The notes under the pieces are model-generated. The model was not told the origin of the DNA. It saw only the letters and a list, made by a program, of their open reading frames with translations, and ran no database searches. Positions 60,403-64,000 of a DNA stretch of 64,000 nt are shown in pieces (positions within the stretch are counted from its first letter, which is position 1; each line of letters begins with the position of its first letter). Source of the stretch: Cenococcum geophilum 1.58 (Eukaryota; Ascomycota; Dothideomycetes; Gloniales; Gloniaceae); the NCBI GenBank assembly GCA_001692895.1, contig KV748209.1, positions 1,697,914-1,761,913 on the forward strand. Direction: 5' to 3'. Both the position numbers and the translations under genes were made by a program.

Positions 60403-60588
60403 TATTAGTGACTTAGTTAATCGAGACATAAGTACGGCAAAATGGTCGCGCAAGCCTGTATGATTGGATTGTCTATAAACGAGAATCTAAAGCTATATAC
60501 GATCTTCGCGTCACGTGACCGCAATATGCGGCAATCTGTGGTAACTTGCCGGTGTGTAGTTCTGCTAAGTTCTGCCAGTGCCGTAACA
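60403..60588 (-). repeat. 5' LTR (element orientation) of the 54649-60588 element
   Basis: It is 186 bp, nearly identical to 54649-54875 apart from the 41-bp length difference and a few transitions. It is followed by the second aacct. Confidence 0.92.
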
Positions 60589-63500
60589 AACCTTATCTAT
60601 TAGTTATAATTTTAGGAGATCCAATAGCCTACAGAGGAGGGATTATTAATCTTAAATAGGACCTATTTAGATAACTATTAAAGGAAAATAAATTAAGATG
60701 TCTTTTAATATCCTACTATTAGGACGGGATAAGGTAATATTAGAAATGCCTTAGTTATAGAAATATAATCTAAGGATTAGTTGGATTACCGGTTAGGTTA
60801 ATATTAGAGATACTTAATACTATAAGATATAACAGCAAACTAAGTTAGTATAGTACTAAGTTAGAGCGATATATAAAGAGACTAAGTAAGGCTTAAGTTA
60901 TATACTAAAGAGATACTATAAGTATGGCAAAAAACTATAGAGCCTAAAAAGTAAAAAGCTGGTAGATTATATAGTATGGGACTATAAAATAGAGTTAGAA
61001 CTAGGAATAAGTCTAAAGTTCTTTCCAACCTATAAGCTTACTAAAGAGGAGTTAAGAGCACTTAAAGAGTTTATCTAGGAGAACTTATAAAAGGGATATA
61101 TTAGACCATCGCAGTTATTAGCGGGATATCCAGTATTATTTGTACTAAAGAAAAACGGAAAACTTAGGTTATACATTAACTACAGATAGTTAAACAGCAT
61201 TACTTAAAAGGATAGGTATCCTTTACCCTTAATTAGCGAAATCTAGGATTAGATAGGTAATATGCAAATCTTTATAAAGATAGATCTAAGATAGGCGTAC
61301 TATTAGATTAGAATTAAGGAAGGCAATAAATAAAAGGCAGCCTTTAGGTTAAGAGAAGGACTATATAAACTATTAGTTATACAATTTGGGTTAACAAATA
61401 CACTAGCAATATTTTAGAAACGAATTAATAGTGTATTAGGAGAACACCTTAATAAGTTTATTATAGCATACCTTAACAATATCATTATCTACTTAATAAT
61501 TAAGAAAGGATACGGAGAACACATTAAATAGGTCTTAAAGAGACTACAGAAAGAATAGATACTAATAGTAATTAAGAAATACAAGTTCTTCACTAGGAAG
61601 ACCGATTTTATTAAATTTATTATTAAACTAGGTTATATTAGTATAGACCTAAAGAAGATTAAAGCTATAGTAAGTTAGCAAGAACTAGAGAATATAACGC
61701 AGTTAAGGTTATTCTTAGGGTTTTGCAACTACTATAGGAGGTTTATAGCATAGTGGTTAAAGAATATTAAACTATTTACTAAACTTATAAAGAAAAAGGA
61801 ACTATAGGCATAGGGAGATAAATAAAGGAAGTTGTTTAGAGAACTTAAGGAGTTATTTACCCAGGAGCTAATCCTTAAAATCTATTAACTAGAACTAGAC
61901 ATAGTTATAAAAACGGACGTATTAGACTATATACTAGGAGTATATTTACTATAAAAGTATAAGGACGCATAGCATCCAGTAGCATACTATAGTAGGAAGA
62001 TAACACTACTAAAGTTAAACTATAACGTCTATAATAAGGAGTTATTAGGTATAGTTACAGTACTTAAGAAATAGAGAGTATTCTTATAAGGCGCAGAGAA
62101 ACTATTTATAGTTAAAATAGATTATAAGAACCTAATAGAGTTCCTAATAATAAAAGAACTTAATTAGAAATAAGTTAGATAGGCAGAAATGCTTATAGAA
62201 TACCATTTTGAGATTTAGTATACTAAGGAAACTAAGAACGCAAGAGTAGATATACTTAGTAGAAAGGCTAAACTATAGAATAACGAGAAATTATTAGGAG
62301 CAATACTACGCAGAGATAAGGATGGATTAATTAGATATAATTACCCTAAACTAGTAGCAACTTAAGAGAATAATAAACTAAGAAGAGTTTACAAGACACT
62401 AGAAAGCTTTTAGGTATAAAAATTCTAAAAGCACAGCTAGAAAATCTATAGATAGATATATACAAGAATTAAAAAGTAAAGTATATCTTAAGAACCATAG
62501 CGGAGCATTTTATAGAAGAATTCTATAAAGAAATAACTTAAGGACATAATAGAGCAATAGGCTTAGTGTTAAGACTTTAGGAAGAATATATTATTAACGG
62601 AATCTAGAATATCGTAAGAAAAGTAATAAAAGAATATCTAGATTACTAAAGGAATAAACTAATAAGGCATAAGCTATATGGAGGGCTACAACCTATTAAA
62701 ATACTAGAGAGACTATAGGAGGTTATATTATAGGACTTTATTATTAAGTTACTAAAGTTAAGAGANCCTATTACNNGATANGANNANNANNTAATCTTAG
62801 TAATAGTNGANAAGNTNANNAANTNGGGNTACTTTATAGNATNCATANAAGANATCTTAGTAGAANATGTCGCTAGAATCTATATTAAAGAAGTATTTAT
62901 AAGATATAAAGCATTAAGCAAAATTATATCGAATAGAGATCTAAGATTTATAGCAGCATTCTAGGAGGTATTCTTAGTAGAGTAAGGAGTTTAAGCAGCA
63001 ACTTCTACTGTATATTATCTACAGACAGACGGTTAAACGGAAAGATTAAATTAGACGCTAGAGCAGTATCTAAGACATTATATTAATTATGCATAGAATA
63101 ATTAGGTATCGCTATTACTAGTTATATAATTTACATATAATATAACACCATAGAAAGGAATAGGCATATTACTATTTAAGGCAAATTACGGATATAAGCT
63201 AAGAATATCGTTGTTATTATAATAAGTAAAGAAAATAAGTAGTACAGCTAAAGAAAGAATAAAGACATTAATAAATCTTTATATAGACCTTATAGAATTA
63301 GTAAAGAAAGTATAAGAGAAAATAAAAAAGTACTATAATGCTAAAAGATTTAAGGGACTAGATCTTAAGGAGGGAGATAAAGTATAGCTACTATATAAAA
63401 ATTTTAAGAGTTAACAACTAAGTAAGAAGTTAAACTACGTTAGATTAGGACCTTTTAAAATTATATANANNNTTTNANNNGTTATANNTAAGNNAAACCT

Positions 63501-64000
63501 ACTAGCTAGGATAAAGATCTACCCTATATAGCATATTGTAATACTAGAGCTAGTATACGGGAATATTAAGCTACTAGTTTATAAAGCAGACACGTATAGA
63601 GGACAGAAAGAAGATAAATAGTAAGTTTTAAAGATTGTTAGTTATAAGGATATTAATAATAAAGTATAGTATAAGGTTAAGTAGATAGGCTATAATAAGA
63701 CTACCTAGAAACCACTAGAAAATTTAAAGAACGCTATAAGAAAGGTATAGGAGTATTAAAAGAGATTAGGTTAGGTAGTATTAATAAAAAAGGATCGCTA
63801 AAGAATAAGCCACCTAAGGGGGACCTAAGAAGAGTAGTTGCTAAACTACTCGGATCTATTTCCTTCTCTATTAAAAGAGAATCCGTTCTTTTATTACCAA
63901 GTTTCTATAACCCTTATTCCACAAGTTTCTATTTCTTAGAACGAACCTCCTTACAAACCTTCTTAAGATGGAGTAACTAAGCAGACGCCGCGATACGGGC

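Larger units (their letters stand above)
54649..60588 (-). mobile_element. Ty3/gypsy LTR retrotransposon (chromovirus), complete ends, broken
   Basis: It is a 5940-bp fossil nested in the element at 51062, with LTRs of 227 and 186 bp and the duplication aacct (54644-54648 and 60589-60593). The coding strand is minus. Parts are gag, starting at an ATG near 60194, with a zinc-knuckle region near 59215-59160, then reverse transcriptase (about 57900-57300, active-site loop at about 57514-57476), RNase H (ending near 56700), integrase (about 56450-55550) and a chromodomain (about 55270-55085). It is the least RIP-altered of the gypsy elements here but still carries many breaks. It is the youngest layer of this nest. 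Confidence 0.93.
51062..64000 (+). mobile_element. Ty3/gypsy retrotransposon, family of 25687-33611, runs off the window, broken
   Basis: This is a second, collinear copy of the 25687-33611 family, starting with its LTR at 51062-51482. It carries a gag knuckle (about 52530-52575), protease (about 54555-54600), reverse transcriptase (about 61010-61520), RNase H (about 61860-62270), integrase (about 62440-63410) and a chromodomain (about 63615-63765). Another gypsy element is inserted at 54649-60588. The 3' LTR lies past 64000. It is itself inserted in an LTR of the 6235 family. Damage is RIP-type, with dozens of breaks. N runs occur at 62766-62852 and 63468-63494. Confidence 0.92.

Noticed and set aside
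62646-62846. Minus-strand open frame of 66 codons
   Set aside because: It is rich in N bases and antisense to the integrase region of a gypsy element.
1-64000. An alternative genetic code reading TAA and TAG as glutamine
   Set aside because: Related copies (the two gypsy copies of the 25687 family, the two SNF2-like relics) often have CAA or CAG in one copy where the other has TAA or TAG. The same C/T and G/A differences appear in LTRs and other non-coding parts. RIP explains both, but a code change does not.

Overview
The window looks like a repeat-choked, AT-rich block from a filamentous ascomycete (Pezizomycotina) genome that practises repeat-induced point mutation (RIP). Three things suggest this. 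TpA is extremely common, CpA is scarce, and reading frames are broken almost only by TAA or TAG where CAA, CAG or TGG is expected. The families present are fungal: a Tad1/I-like LINE with RNase H, chromodomain Ty3/gypsy elements, a Plavaka-type DNA transposon and a Tc1/mariner element. I see no intact host gene, tRNA, rRNA, CRISPR array or telomere repeat. Short runs of N at about 12407, 46592-46633, 54851-54889, 62766-62852 and 63468-63494 are ambiguous bases.

Layout. 1-2525: 3' part of a LINE. 2526-5296: degraded sequence with a coding-like relic (about 3750-4705). 5297-5700: three adjacent short tandem arrays (40, 9 and 10 bp). 5703-14460: a minus-strand coding-like relic split by a gypsy element (6235-13136, duplication actta). 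14461-16150: mostly featureless. 16150-21400: Plavaka-type transposase relic (minus), split by a Tc1/mariner transposon (16661-19087, 30-bp inverted ends, TA duplication). 22057-23070: unidentified plus-strand relic. 23115-35880: SNF2-like ATPase relic, copy 1, split by a gypsy element (25687-33611, duplication atagt) and ending in an array of about 75-bp units. 35990-38010: another unidentified plus-strand relic. 38288-47575: SNF2-like relic, copy 2, split by a 1.02-kb GC-richer insert (38468-39486) and by a 3.27-kb retroposon with a LINE tail (43741-47009). 47614-47743: small fold-back element. 47760-50986: gypsy fragment (minus). 50987-64000: a three-level nest of gypsy elements.

History. 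Insertions order the layers. The Plavaka relic predates the Tc1 element. Both SNF2-like copies predate their insertions. In the last 13 kb the LTR family seen at 6235 came first, then the family seen at 25687, then the 54649-60588 element. The youngest-looking layers (Tc1, the 1-kb insert, the LINE-tailed retroposon and parts of 54649-60588) keep many more CpA and CpG sites than their surroundings.

The least familiar content is the duplicated SNF2-like ATPase relic with its 75-bp array, the LINE-tailed non-autonomous retroposon carrying 19 hairpin-forming 35-bp repeats, the unexplained 1-kb insert with a 14-bp duplication, and a 10-bp GGCAAWYTGC-like motif that recurs in short tandem runs in unrelated contexts.
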